Shown: piece by piece, positions 26,064 to 34,185 of the stretch
Layout: each line of letters opens with the position of its first letter
How positions within the stretch are numbered: the first letter of the stretch is position 1
Assembly (NCBI RefSeq): GCF_014256275.1
Contig: NZ_JACCFE010000002.1
Coordinates: forward strand, 2,356,001-2,420,000
From: Rhodococcus sp. 4CII
Lineage (GTDB): Bacteria > Actinomycetota > Actinomycetes > Mycobacteriales > Mycobacteriaceae
Length of the DNA stretch: 64,000 bases
Direction of reading: 5' to 3'
Made by a program: the position numbers and the translations under genes
Notes under the pieces: model-generated
Databases searched by the model: none
Told to the model about the DNA's origin: nothing
What the model saw: only the letters and a program-made list of their open reading frames with translations

Positions 26064-26082
26064 ATTGGATAGCCTAAGCTGG
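26064..26082. promoter_or_regulatory. IdeR-like iron box in the hydrolase/formyltransferase divergent promoter
   Basis: On the minus strand the right 13 positions read TAGGCTATCCAAT, with 10 matches to the consensus half TAGGCTAACCTAA. Over 19 positions the score is 13. It lies 36 bp from the hydrolase ATG and 55 bp from the formyltransferase TTG. It is weaker than the two other boxes, but the context supports it. Confidence 0.55.
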
Positions 26083-26137
26083 CCTCGAAGCCGCTCACGT
26101 GCGGCGTTGACCGACAAGCTCGTCCAGGAGGACCGCG

Positions 26138-27073
26138 TTGAGAGTCGCCACACTCGGATATCAAACCTGGGGTCACCGTACCCTGCAGGCCCTTCTCGAG
26201 TCCGAACATGAGGTCGTGCTCGCGGTCACTCACCCCAAGAGCGATCACGTCTACGAGCAGATGTGGGCCGACTCCGTCGCCGATCTGGCCGCCGAAAACG
26301 GAGTGCCCGTGCACATCGCCACCAAGCCGGACGAGGACTTCAAGGCCGCACTCGAGCAGGCCGACCCGGACATCGTCGTCGCCAACAATTGGCGCACCTG
26401 GCTGCCGCGGGACGTCTTCGACTCGCCCCGCTACGGCACGCTCAACATCCACGATTCGCTCCTGCCCAAGTACACGGGATTCTCCCCGCTCATCTGGGCG
26501 CTCATCAACGGCGAGGAAGAAGTCGGCCTCACCGCGCACCTCATGGACGAGGAACTCGACGCCGGCGACATCGTTTTGCAGAGGTCGACGGCCGTCGGAC
26601 CGGCGGATACCGTCACCGATCTGTTCCACCGCACCGTCGACATGATCGGCCCGATCACCCTCGACGCGCTCGAGCTGGTCGCGTCCGGCCGCACGGACTG
26701 GACACCGCAGGATCGCTCGCAGGCCACGTTCTTCCACAAGCGGGCCCCCGAGGACAGCCTCATCGACTGGACGTGGCCCGCCGACGCCATCGAGCGCCTC
26801 GTCCGCGCCCAGTCCGACCCGTACCCGAACGCCTTCACCCATTACAAGGGACAGCGTGTCCGGGTTCTGAAGGCCGCCGTGTCCGAAGGAAATTACGGTG
26901 GAACGCCCGGGCGTGTCTTCATCCACGAGGGCGACGGAATGGTGATCGTCGCCGGACCCGACGCCCGCACCGGCCGCAACAAGGGCCTCAAGATCCAGCG
27001 CGTCCGGCTCGACGACGGCACCGAACTCGCCGGGACCGAATTCTTCCCCCACGGCGGCGGCTACCTCAGCTGA
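26138..27073 (+). CDS. N5-hydroxyornithine formyltransferase (siderophore type)
   Basis: The 311-residue protein is a methionyl-tRNA formyltransferase-like enzyme. The N-terminal part has the catalytic block NIHDSLLPKYTGFSPLIWAL near residue 105, with the Asn-His pair, and GLTAHLMDEELDAGDI near 130 with the catalytic Asp. The C-terminal 100 residues form the FMT_C-like barrel. In coelichelin and rhodochelin pathways such enzymes move a formyl group from N10-formyltetrahydrofolate to N5-hydroxyornithine. The module 1 code in the NRPS calls for that product. The start is TTG at 26138 with a strong AGGAGG six to seven bases upstream. An iron-box-like site precedes it. It is clearly not the housekeeping Fmt because the neighbours lack def and rsmB. 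Confidence 0.9.
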   Translation: MRVATLGYQTWGHRTLQALLESEHEVVLAVTHPKSDHVYEQMWADSVADLAAENGVPVHIATKPDEDFKAALEQADPDIVVANNWRTWLPRDVFDSPRYGTLNIHDSLLPKYTGFSPLIWALINGEEEVGLTAHLMDEELDAGDIVLQRSTAVGPADTVTDLFHRTVDMIGPITLDALELVASGRTDWTPQDRSQATFFHKRAPEDSLIDWTWPADAIERLVRAQSDPYPNAFTHYKGQRVRVLKAAVSEGNYGGTPGRVFIHEGDGMVIVAGPDARTGRNKGLKIQRVRLDDGTELAGTEFFPHGGGYLS

Positions 27074-27085
27074 CGCCCGTGGGGC

Positions 27086-28834
27086 CTACCGCCCCTCCCA
27101 CGCCGACCACAGTTCCGCATACCGGCCGCCGGCCGCGACGAGCTGGGCGTGCGGACCCTCCTCGACGATCCGCCCGTGTTCGAGCACGACCACCCGGTCG
27201 GCGGAGGCGGCCTGCGTCAACCGGTGGGCCACCACCAACGTCGTGCGACCGCGGGCCGCCGCCTCGGCCGACGCCTCGAGTTCCCGCGCGCCGGCGCTGC
27301 CGGCTTCCGCGGTCGCCTCGTCGAGGATCGCGACCCCCGGATTCGCTAGGACGAGCCGCGCCAGAGCCAGTTGCTGGGCCTGGGCTGCGGTCAGTTCGTG
27401 ACCGCCCTCCCCGACCACGGTCTGAACGCCGTCGTCCAGTGCGGCCACCCAGACGTCGGCACCGACGGCTTTCAACGCCATCGCCGCGTCCTCCTCGGAC
27501 GCGTCGGGCGCCGCGAGCCGAAGGTCGTCGATCAGCGGTCCGGCGAAGACGTGGACTTCCTGACTGACGATGGCGACACGTCGGCGGAGGTCGCCCGGTG
27601 CGAGGTCGCTCAGCGCGGTTCCCCCGATGCGCACCGCACCGGACGTCGGGACGATCGACCCGGCCGCGATCGCCGCGACCGTCGTCTTACCCGCTCCGGT
27701 CGAGCCGACGAGGGCGACCCGTTCCCCGCTCCTCACGTGCAGGCCGATGCCGTGCACCACTTCGTGGCGGCCGTCGTAGGTGTGCCGGACGTCGGTGAGT
27801 TCGAGCGTCGAATCCGCGGACTCCCCGGCGGTGGCGGTTCCGCTGTTCGAGTCGTCCGCGAGGTCGACGACGCCGACGAGCCGCGCGAGGCTCGCACCCG
27901 CCGACTGCACCTCTTCGAACGTGTACATCAGCATGCTGATCGGGTTGAACAGCCGGTGGAAGAGCAGAGCCGCGGTGGTGGTCTGGCCGACGGTCACGAT
28001 GTCGGCATTCACCAGCGCGAACCCCGCCGCGAGAATGGTGGCGAGCCCCACGAACTCGGCCCGGTTGCCGCGCCCAGCGAAGCGGGTGAACAGCGCGAAG
28101 ACGCCGACGGACAGATCGCGCGCCTTCTCCGACGCGCCGTTGATCTGCCCCAGATGGCTGTCTTCCAGACCGTAGGCGCGCACCGTGCGGGCGCCCTGCA
28201 TGCTGCTGATCAGGGCCTGCGAACGCTCCCCCATCGCCACGCGTTCGGCGGCGTACACCGGCGCGGACCGCGGCAGGTACCAGCGCATCGCGAGCGCGTA
28301 CATCGGCAGCGCGACCATCCCGGCGAGCCCGAGTCGCCAGTCGATGCCGAGCATCGTGACCATGCTCAGCACCACCAGCAACACAGCGGTGACGAGGTTG
28401 GGGACCACGTCGGTGACGGCCTTGCCGATCACGGCGACGTCGTCGCCGACCCGCGACAGCAGGTCTCCCTTCCCGACGCGTTCGACGGTCTGGATCGGCA
28501 ACCGGAGCGCCCGGTCGACGGTGCGTTCACGCAGATCGGCCAGGATTTCCTCACCGAGACTGCGGATGAGGAACGACGCGAACCCGGCGCAGACGCCGCC
28601 GATCACCGCGGCGGACGCGATCACCGCGACGACCCACCCGATGGTGGACGGTGGCGCGCCGTCCTGCACGCGGTCGACGAGGACGCCGAACACGTAGACG
28701 GGGACGAGGGCCATGCTCGCGGCGACCGCTGCCACCAGGAGAGTGACGGCGCTGCGGCCGCGGCGGCGTCCCAGGTCGGATTTCAGCCACGCCCACGTGT
28801 CGCGGGCGTCCGCGACGGGCAGCAGTTCGCTCAT
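27086..28834 (-). CDS. ABC exporter half-transporter with degenerate signature motif
   Basis: The 582-residue protein joins a six-helix type I exporter membrane domain (residues about 20-310) to a nucleotide-binding domain (about 345-582). Walker A is intact (GSTGAGKTT), the Q-loop region is IVSQEVHVF, and Walker B ends ILDEAT with the catalytic Glu. The signature that should be LSGGQ reads LTAAQAQQLALARL, and the D-loop is changed (AEAGSAG). The ATG overlaps the stop of the upstream half-transporter by four bases, so the two form a heterodimer. It is convergent with the siderophore formyltransferase 12 bp away. Export of the siderophore or a precursor is plausible from position only. Confidence 0.9.
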   Translation of the reverse strand: MSELLPVADARDTWAWLKSDLGRRRGRSAVTLLVAAVAASMALVPVYVFGVLVDRVQDGAPPSTIGWVVAVIASAAVIGGVCAGFASFLIRSLGEEILADLRERTVDRALRLPIQTVERVGKGDLLSRVGDDVAVIGKAVTDVVPNLVTAVLLVVLSMVTMLGIDWRLGLAGMVALPMYALAMRWYLPRSAPVYAAERVAMGERSQALISSMQGARTVRAYGLEDSHLGQINGASEKARDLSVGVFALFTRFAGRGNRAEFVGLATILAAGFALVNADIVTVGQTTTAALLFHRLFNPISMLMYTFEEVQSAGASLARLVGVVDLADDSNSGTATAGESADSTLELTDVRHTYDGRHEVVHGIGLHVRSGERVALVGSTGAGKTTVAAIAAGSIVPTSGAVRIGGTALSDLAPGDLRRRVAIVSQEVHVFAGPLIDDLRLAAPDASEEDAAMALKAVGADVWVAALDDGVQTVVGEGGHELTAAQAQQLALARLVLANPGVAILDEATAEAGSAGARELEASAEAAARGRTTLVVAHRLTQAASADRVVVLEHGRIVEEGPHAQLVAAGGRYAELWSAWEGR

Positions 28835-30534
28835 CGCAGGACCGCCTGACGGTAGTTCGCGTCCCGGGCAGCCAGCTGCGAGTGGGTGCCCTCGCCGGCC
28901 ACCGTGCCCTCGTCGAGGACGACGACGCGGTCGGTCACCGACAGCAGCGCGGGGCTGCTCGTGATGAGGATGGTCGTGTGGCTTCGGGTGGTGCCGCGGT
29001 GCCGCAGGTCGGCGATGCCGCCGGCGATCGTGTGTTCGGTGACGGCGTCGACGGCTGTCGTCGGGTCGTGCAGCACCATCACCGGCGACTGCGCCACCAG
29101 CGCCCGCGCGAGCGCGACCCGCTGCCGCTGACCCCCGGACAGCGACGACCCGCGATCGGTGACCTGATGGTCGAGCCCATCGGGGTGTGCTTCGACGACG
29201 TCCATCGCCGCGGATGCGGTCAGCGCCGCCTGCACCTCGGCCGACGTCGCGCCGGGCCGTCCGGCGGTGACGTTCGACGCGACGGTGCCGGAGAACAGAT
29301 CGCCGTTGTGCGGTTCGACGAGCAGCGCACGGCGTGCCTGCGCGAGATCGGCTTCCGACAGCCGGACCCCGCCCACGGTCACCTCGCCGTCGTAGCGGTC
29401 GGGCGGAACCTGCCCGGACAGCAGCGCGGCCAGCGCCTCCGCGTCCTGCGGGCGGTACGCGACGACGCCGAGCAGTTCGCCGGGCGGAACCTGGAGATTC
29501 ACCGTGCTCAGCGACCGGTAGGACACACCGGTGAGGTCGAGCGTGCTGCCGTCGAGCCGGTGGTCCGATCCGGCGGGTAGCAGCGGTTCGGCGTCCAGGA
29601 CCAGCGCCAGGCGGTCCGCGGACGCGCGGGACAGGGCCAGGAATCCGGGCAGACCGGCCAGCACGCCGAGCGGTTCGATGAAGAACTGGGACAGTCCGAC
29701 GACGGTGATCAGCTCGCCGATGGTGATGCGTCCCTCCAGGGCGAACCAGCCGGCGAAACCCGCGACGCCGACGGCGAGCAGGGCGCTGACGGTCATCGAC
29801 ACCCCGGCGAAGACGGCGGAACTCTTCGCCGTGTGGAGGGTGGCGCCCAGCGCGTCGCGGCTGGCCGCCCGGTATCGCCGCGACGCCGACACCTCCGCGC
29901 CGATCCCCCGCAGCGGCCGGAGCCCGCTCACCAGGTCCGTGGCCATGGCGGAGGCCCGGGCGACCGCAGCCTGCTGGTCGGTGGCCCGGCGGGTGATCAA
30001 CGGCGCCGCGAGTTGGAGGAGACCGAGGATGACGGGGGTTCCGATCAGCACGGCGAGTCCGAGCGGGACGTCGATCAGCAGCAGCGCGACGGCGGATCCG
30101 ATGGCCGCGGTGAGGGCGGCGGCCGCGCGCGGTGCGATGTCCGCGATCCAGGCGGCGCGGTCGGCGTCGGACGTCGATACGGACAGCAACTCGCCGGCCC
30201 GGAGGTCGGTGCGCACCCCGCGGGGGTCGAGGATGCGATGTGCCACCTCCATCCGCAACTGATGCGCCTCGTTCTGCATCGCGACGACGACGAACCGCGC
30301 GCCGTATCGCCATGCCGCGGTCAGCACCAGGAACAGCAGCGCCAGGGCGCACAGCCACACTGCGAGGGCGAAGACGTCACCGGTTGCGACGGCCCGGTCG
30401 ACGATCACCCCGATCGAGATCGGAACCAGCGTCTCGGCCACCTGATGCAGGCAGACCAGGACGGTGCCGATGCCCAGCCGGGCACGATTCCGCACCAGCA
30501 TGCGACGCAGAATCGCGGTGCCACCAGTCTTCAC
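28831..30534 (-). CDS. ABC exporter half-transporter with degenerate Walker A and B
   Basis: The 567-residue protein has a six-helix exporter domain (ETLVPISIGVIVDRAVATGD, then further helices to about residue 310) followed by a nucleotide-binding domain. The signature SSLSGGQRQRVALARAL is intact. In contrast, the Walker A position reads GVVAYRPQDAEA without GK(S/T), and Walker B reads VMVLHDPTTAVD instead of LLDEPTSALD. It should therefore bind ATP poorly itself but complete the site of its partner. GTG at 30534 is preferred because GGGAG lies eight bases upstream; a GTG at 30570 in the same frame has no visible SD. It is the first gene of a two-gene operon. Confidence 0.88.
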   Translation of the reverse strand: MKTGGTAILRRMLVRNRARLGIGTVLVCLHQVAETLVPISIGVIVDRAVATGDVFALAVWLCALALLFLVLTAAWRYGARFVVVAMQNEAHQLRMEVAHRILDPRGVRTDLRAGELLSVSTSDADRAAWIADIAPRAAAALTAAIGSAVALLLIDVPLGLAVLIGTPVILGLLQLAAPLITRRATDQQAAVARASAMATDLVSGLRPLRGIGAEVSASRRYRAASRDALGATLHTAKSSAVFAGVSMTVSALLAVGVAGFAGWFALEGRITIGELITVVGLSQFFIEPLGVLAGLPGFLALSRASADRLALVLDAEPLLPAGSDHRLDGSTLDLTGVSYRSLSTVNLQVPPGELLGVVAYRPQDAEALAALLSGQVPPDRYDGEVTVGGVRLSEADLAQARRALLVEPHNGDLFSGTVASNVTAGRPGATSAEVQAALTASAAMDVVEAHPDGLDHQVTDRGSSLSGGQRQRVALARALVAQSPVMVLHDPTTAVDAVTEHTIAGGIADLRHRGTTRSHTTILITSSPALLSVTDRVVVLDEGTVAGEGTHSQLAARDANYRQAVLR

Positions 30535-30701
30535 GCGCGTAACTCCCAACGTCGACGCTTCCCAACCCACCCATGAAGTAAGCAGACCCTAACTAGATGA
30601 ACACTAATCGATGGGCAACTAGCGTTGACATGCCCGGTTCTCATAGAGTCCCCGATACGAACTACTGCGTGTGACGCAGCAGCAAGCCCGAGAGGAAAAA
30701 G

Positions 30702-30875
30702 ATGGCCGCGAAGACGACCGCCGAAAACGACATCGCGGACGAGGATCTCGAACCCCTAGCCGACGAGACCGCCCGCCAGGCGCAGCGCGTTGTCGCTGCC
30801 TACGCCGAAGACGCCGACGAGTGCAGGATGCTGCTCTCGATGCTCGGAATCGGACCCACCACCAAGCTCGACTGA
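30702..30875 (+). CDS. Small acidic protein upstream of otsA, function unknown
   Basis: A 57-residue frame starts at ATG 30702 with AGAGG and an A-rich run just upstream. It begins MAAKTTAENDIADEDLEPLA and ends MLGIGPTTKLD. It is acidic, predicted mostly helical, has one cysteine and no membrane segment. It ends 33 bp before the otsA GTG on the same strand, so the two are likely co-transcribed. It is not recognised as a known family. Codon use and the good start signal support a real gene. Confidence 0.6.
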   Translation: MAAKTTAENDIADEDLEPLADETARQAQRVVAAYAEDADECRMLLSMLGIGPTTKLD

Positions 30876-30908
30876 GAACTTCATCCACTTCGACCGCGAA
30901 GGAAGCCC

Positions 30909-32456
30909 GTGGCTGCCAGCTCGGAATCGTCAGCATCGTCAGAACGCTCGACATCTGATCCTGTTTCCGGGCAAGCCGACTTCGTCGTCGTCGCGAACCG
31001 ACTCCCCGTCGATCTCGACCGCCTTCCGGACGGCACCACTCGCTGGAAGCGCAGCCCCGGTGGCCTCGTCACCGCGCTCGAGCCGATCCTGCGCCGCAAC
31101 AAGGGCGCATGGGTCGGCTGGGCGGGGGTCGCGGACGCCGAGCTCGACCCCGTCGTCGAGGACGAACTCGAGCTCTACCCCGTCCCGCTGAGCGCGGCCG
31201 ATATCGCCGACTATTACGAGGGCTTCTCCAACGCCACCCTGTGGCCGCTCTACCACGACGTCATCGTCAAACCCGAGTACAACCGCGACTGGTGGAACGT
31301 GTACGTCGAGGTCAACCGGCGTTTCGCGGAGGCCACCTCGAAGGCCGCCGCGCACGGTGCCACCGTGTGGATTCAGGACTATCAACTGCAGCTCGTCCCG
31401 AAGATGCTGCGGATGCTCCGCCCCGACCTCACCATCGGGTTCTTCCTGCACATTCCGTTCCCGCCGGTGGAACTGTTCATGCAGATGCCGTGGCGCACCG
31501 AGATCATCGAGGGCCTGCTCGGCGCCGACCTGATCGGATTCCACCTCCCGGGCGGCGCCCAGAACTTCCTCTACCTGGCTCGCAAACTCGCCGGCCAGCA
31601 GACGTCGCGCGGCAACGTGGGCGTCCGTTCCAAGTTGGGTGTCGTGCAGGTGGGTTTCCGCACGGTGCGGGTCGGCGCGTTCCCGATCTCCATCGACTCG
31701 GGGCAGTTGGACGAGCAGTCCCGGTCCAAGTCCATCCGGGACCGAGCCAAGAAGATCCGCAAGGAACTGGGCAATCCCCGGCACATCATGCTCGGCGTCG
31801 ACCGCCTCGATTACACGAAGGGCATCGACGTCCGTCTCGCCGCGCTGCACGAACTGCTCGACGAGAAACGAGTCGACCCCGCCGACACCGTGCTCGTGCA
31901 ACTCGCGACGCCCAGTCGTGAACGTGTGGAGAGCTACGTCCACATGCGCGGCGAGATCGAGCAGTCGGTGTCGCGGATCAACGGCGAGTACGGCGAGGTC
32001 GGCAGGCCCGTCGTGCACTACATCCACCGGCCCATCCCCCGCGACGAACTGATCGCGTTCTTCGTCGCCGCCGACGTCATGCTGGTGACCCCACTGCGGG
32101 ACGGCATGAACCTGGTCGCCAAGGAGTACGTGGCGTGCCGCAGCGACCTCGGCGGGGCGCTGCTGCTCAGCGAATTCACCGGCGCGGCCGCAGAACTGCG
32201 CCAGGCGTTCCTGTGCAATCCGCACGATCTCGACAGCGTCAAGGACGCGATGGAGCAGGCCCTGAACCAGCCGAAGGAAGACGGCCGACGCCACATGCGG
32301 GCCCTGCGCAGGCAGGTTCTCGCACACGATGTCGACCGGTGGGCCCGATCCTTCCTCGACGCCCTCGCCCACGGCGGGGCCGCGGGTCCCGCGCTGATCG
32401 CGCCCGCCGAGGCCTCCGAGTCGGACTACGACGCGGACGCCACCGAGGACAACTGA
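30909..32456 (+). CDS. otsA: Alpha,alpha-trehalose-phosphate synthase (UDP-forming)
   Basis: The 515-residue protein is a GT20 glycosyltransferase. VVANRLPVDLDRLPDG lies near residue 27, the SPGGLVTALEPILRR loop near 50, and WIQDYQLQLVP and FFLHIPFPP in the middle. LGVDRLDYTKGIDVR is near 300 and PLRDGMNLVAKEYVACR near 400. These contact glucose-6-phosphate and UDP-glucose. The product, trehalose-6-phosphate, leads to trehalose for osmoprotection and mycolate chemistry. The start is GTG with GAAGGA upstream. In M. tuberculosis otsA (Rv3490) also borders the mce4 operon. Its 3' end overlaps the convergent epimerase gene by 31 bp. Confidence 0.97.
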   Translation: MAASSESSASSERSTSDPVSGQADFVVVANRLPVDLDRLPDGTTRWKRSPGGLVTALEPILRRNKGAWVGWAGVADAELDPVVEDELELYPVPLSAADIADYYEGFSNATLWPLYHDVIVKPEYNRDWWNVYVEVNRRFAEATSKAAAHGATVWIQDYQLQLVPKMLRMLRPDLTIGFFLHIPFPPVELFMQMPWRTEIIEGLLGADLIGFHLPGGAQNFLYLARKLAGQQTSRGNVGVRSKLGVVQVGFRTVRVGAFPISIDSGQLDEQSRSKSIRDRAKKIRKELGNPRHIMLGVDRLDYTKGIDVRLAALHELLDEKRVDPADTVLVQLATPSRERVESYVHMRGEIEQSVSRINGEYGEVGRPVVHYIHRPIPRDELIAFFVAADVMLVTPLRDGMNLVAKEYVACRSDLGGALLLSEFTGAAAELRQAFLCNPHDLDSVKDAMEQALNQPKEDGRRHMRALRRQVLAHDVDRWARSFLDALAHGGAAGPALIAPAEASESDYDADATEDN

Positions 32457-33436
32457 CCTTCCCGGCCCAACTGGCCGGAGGTCACCAGGAAGGCGACGAA
32501 GTCGCGGATCGTCTCGTCGGCCGGACGCGGAACGTAGCCGAGTTCGGACCGCGCCTTGGTGCCGTCGACGACCGGGGCCGCGAGCAGCGCCGACATCGCC
32601 GACCGCGACAACACGTCGGAGCCGAAGCGTGCCCCGATCGGTTCGGCGATCGGCAGCACGCGTTCGATGACGCTCAGCGGGAACGAGTACAGCGGCCCCC
32701 GACGGCCCGCCGCACGCGCTGCCCTTCTCACGGCATCGTGCATGCCGAGCATGTGCCCGGAGATCAGGTAGTTCTCCCCGGCGCGCCCCCTCTCCCCGGC
32801 GGCGATCAGGCCGGCGGCGACGTCGCGGACGTCGACGAAGTCGAACCCGCCCTGCACCGCCGCGGGAACCCGGCCACGAGCAGCGTTGCGCAGCAAGGCG
32901 TTCACGCGGGACAGTCCGTAGTCGACGGGACCGTACACGCCGGTGGGGTTACAGATCACCGCGTCGAGTCCGTCCTCGATCACGTCGCGGAGTGCGAGTT
33001 CGCCGGCCCACTTCGACCTGTCGTACACCGGGATCGCTGCGTCGACGGAGCGGGGCGAATTCTCGTCGAGCGTTCCGCCGCAAATGCTCTGATCGAACGA
33101 ATGCACGGAGCTGCAGTGCACCATCCGCCGAACACCCACGGCGAGAGCAGCTTCGGCGACAGTGCGCACTCCGGTCGTGTTCACGGTCCAGGCCAGGTCG
33201 TCCTTCTGCGCGAGGGTGATCATCGCGACCAGGTGGTAGACCACCTCGGCGCCGTCCAGGGCCCACTTCATGGATTCGACGTCGAGCACGTCCGCGTTCA
33301 CCCAGGTGACCCCGCATTCCGGTGCGTACCGGGAACGGACACGGTCGATTGCCGCCACCTCGTGCCCCGCCTCGACCAACAGATTCAGCAGATTGTTGCC
33401 CACGAATCCCGCGGCGCCGGTTACTGCAACCTTCAT
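32426..33436 (-). CDS. NAD(P)-dependent epimerase/dehydratase, 3-beta-HSD-like, KstR-controlled
   Basis: The 336-residue protein is an extended short-chain dehydrogenase. The Rossmann motif GAAGFVG is at residues 7-13, a catalytic YDRSK lies near 135 after CSSVHSFDQS, and CNPTGVYGP is near 160. This family includes sugar epimerases and 3-beta-hydroxysteroid dehydrogenases. Steroid use is favoured because a perfect KstR box lies 78 bp upstream of the ATG and the mce4 operon follows. The substrate remains an inference. The gene overlaps the 3' end of otsA on the opposite strand. It is not obviously part of the mce4 transcript. Confidence 0.88.
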   Translation of the reverse strand: MKVAVTGAAGFVGNNLLNLLVEAGHEVAAIDRVRSRYAPECGVTWVNADVLDVESMKWALDGAEVVYHLVAMITLAQKDDLAWTVNTTGVRTVAEAALAVGVRRMVHCSSVHSFDQSICGGTLDENSPRSVDAAIPVYDRSKWAGELALRDVIEDGLDAVICNPTGVYGPVDYGLSRVNALLRNAARGRVPAAVQGGFDFVDVRDVAAGLIAAGERGRAGENYLISGHMLGMHDAVRRAARAAGRRGPLYSFPLSVIERVLPIAEPIGARFGSDVLSRSAMSALLAAPVVDGTKARSELGYVPRPADETIRDFVAFLVTSGQLGREGQLSSVASAS

Positions 33437-33513
33437 CGACGACTCCCCGTTCGGTTGTGGCCCCGCGGCGCAGCGTCGTGCGTCAGCGATCGACCAAGAG
33501 CCTCCGACAGTAC

Positions 33514-33527
33514 TAGAACTTGTTTCA
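33514..33527. promoter_or_regulatory. KstR operator before the epimerase gene
   Basis: The site TAGAACTTGTTTCA fits TnnAACnnGTTnnA at every fixed position. It lies 78 bp upstream of the epimerase ATG. KstR, a TetR-type repressor, releases such sites when it binds a cholesterol-derived CoA thioester. Confidence 0.8.
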
Positions 33528-33666
33528 CTTTGTGAAGGGGGCGGCCGGAACCGTGCGTCCGGCCACCCGGCTCTCGCCAGTTGGGTGATACGTCAGGACC
33601 ACGCCCGTCGACATCCGGGTCGCCAGGTCGAGGTCGCGGACCACCGTCATGACGAGACTGCCACGC

Positions 33667-34185
33667 CTACACCGGGGTCAGCTGATCGACGAGCCAGCGG
33701 TCGTCCACCTTCTGCAGCGACACCCGCACCCGGCTGCCCGACGTGCGGGCGTCGGGCGCCTCGGCACTCGTCGTGGTCTGATTCAGGTACAGCAGCACCA
33801 CCGCCGTGTCGGGTGTGGTCGACACGGGCGCGCCGGCCTGCACCGATACCTGCACGGTGAGTTGCTTCTCCTTCGCGCCCGGAGCGATGGTCTGCTGCAC
33901 CAGCGTGGTGTAGTCGTCGCGGAACGAACCGGTGAGTCCGTCTGCGGCAGCGGCCAATTGGTTGTCGACATCGGAGAAGTCGTACGCCAGCATCGCGACG
34001 GCCTGCTTGCCCGCCGCGTCGACGGCCTCGGTCCGCGCCTGCTCCGCCAGCTGATCCTGCCGATGTTCGTACCAGAGGAAGCCCACCCCGACGGCGAGGG
34101 CCACCACCACGACCGCGGCCGCGATCTTCAACGCTGTTGCCTTGGTGATCGCGAACTTTCGCGTGCCTTCGTCGTTCTCGCTCAT
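33667..34185 (-). CDS. Mce-associated membrane protein (last gene of mce4 operon)
   Basis: The 172-residue protein has a short cytoplasmic head, one membrane segment (LKIAAAVVVVALAVGVGFLW, about residues 19-38) and an outside domain with conserved features of Mce-associated proteins (YDFSDVDNQLAAAADGLTG, DDYTTLVQQT). The protein ends SLQKVDDRWLVDQLTPV. Such proteins stabilise Mce transport complexes. Its start overlaps the stop of the preceding Mas gene by four bases. It corresponds in position to Rv3492c of M. tuberculosis. A weak hairpin at 33543-33564 may end the operon. Confidence 0.88.
   Translation of the reverse strand: MSENDEGTRKFAITKATALKIAAAVVVVALAVGVGFLWYEHRQDQLAEQARTEAVDAAGKQAVAMLAYDFSDVDNQLAAAADGLTGSFRDDYTTLVQQTIAPGAKEKQLTVQVSVQAGAPVSTTPDTAVVLLYLNQTTTSAEAPDARTSGSRVRVSLQKVDDRWLVDQLTPV

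Noticed and set aside
28835..30358. Upstream extension of the second ABC half-transporter frame
   Set aside because: The extension covers the first half-transporter in another frame and is Arg-rich noise; the real start is the ATG overlapping the upstream stop.
30580..30610. Possible iron box before the ABC exporter pair
   Set aside because: The TTAG and CTAG pieces do not line up with the 19-bp consensus; too few matches.
33543..33564. Short hairpin after the mce4 operon
   Set aside because: Only 7 bp of stem and no T run; too weak to list as a terminator.
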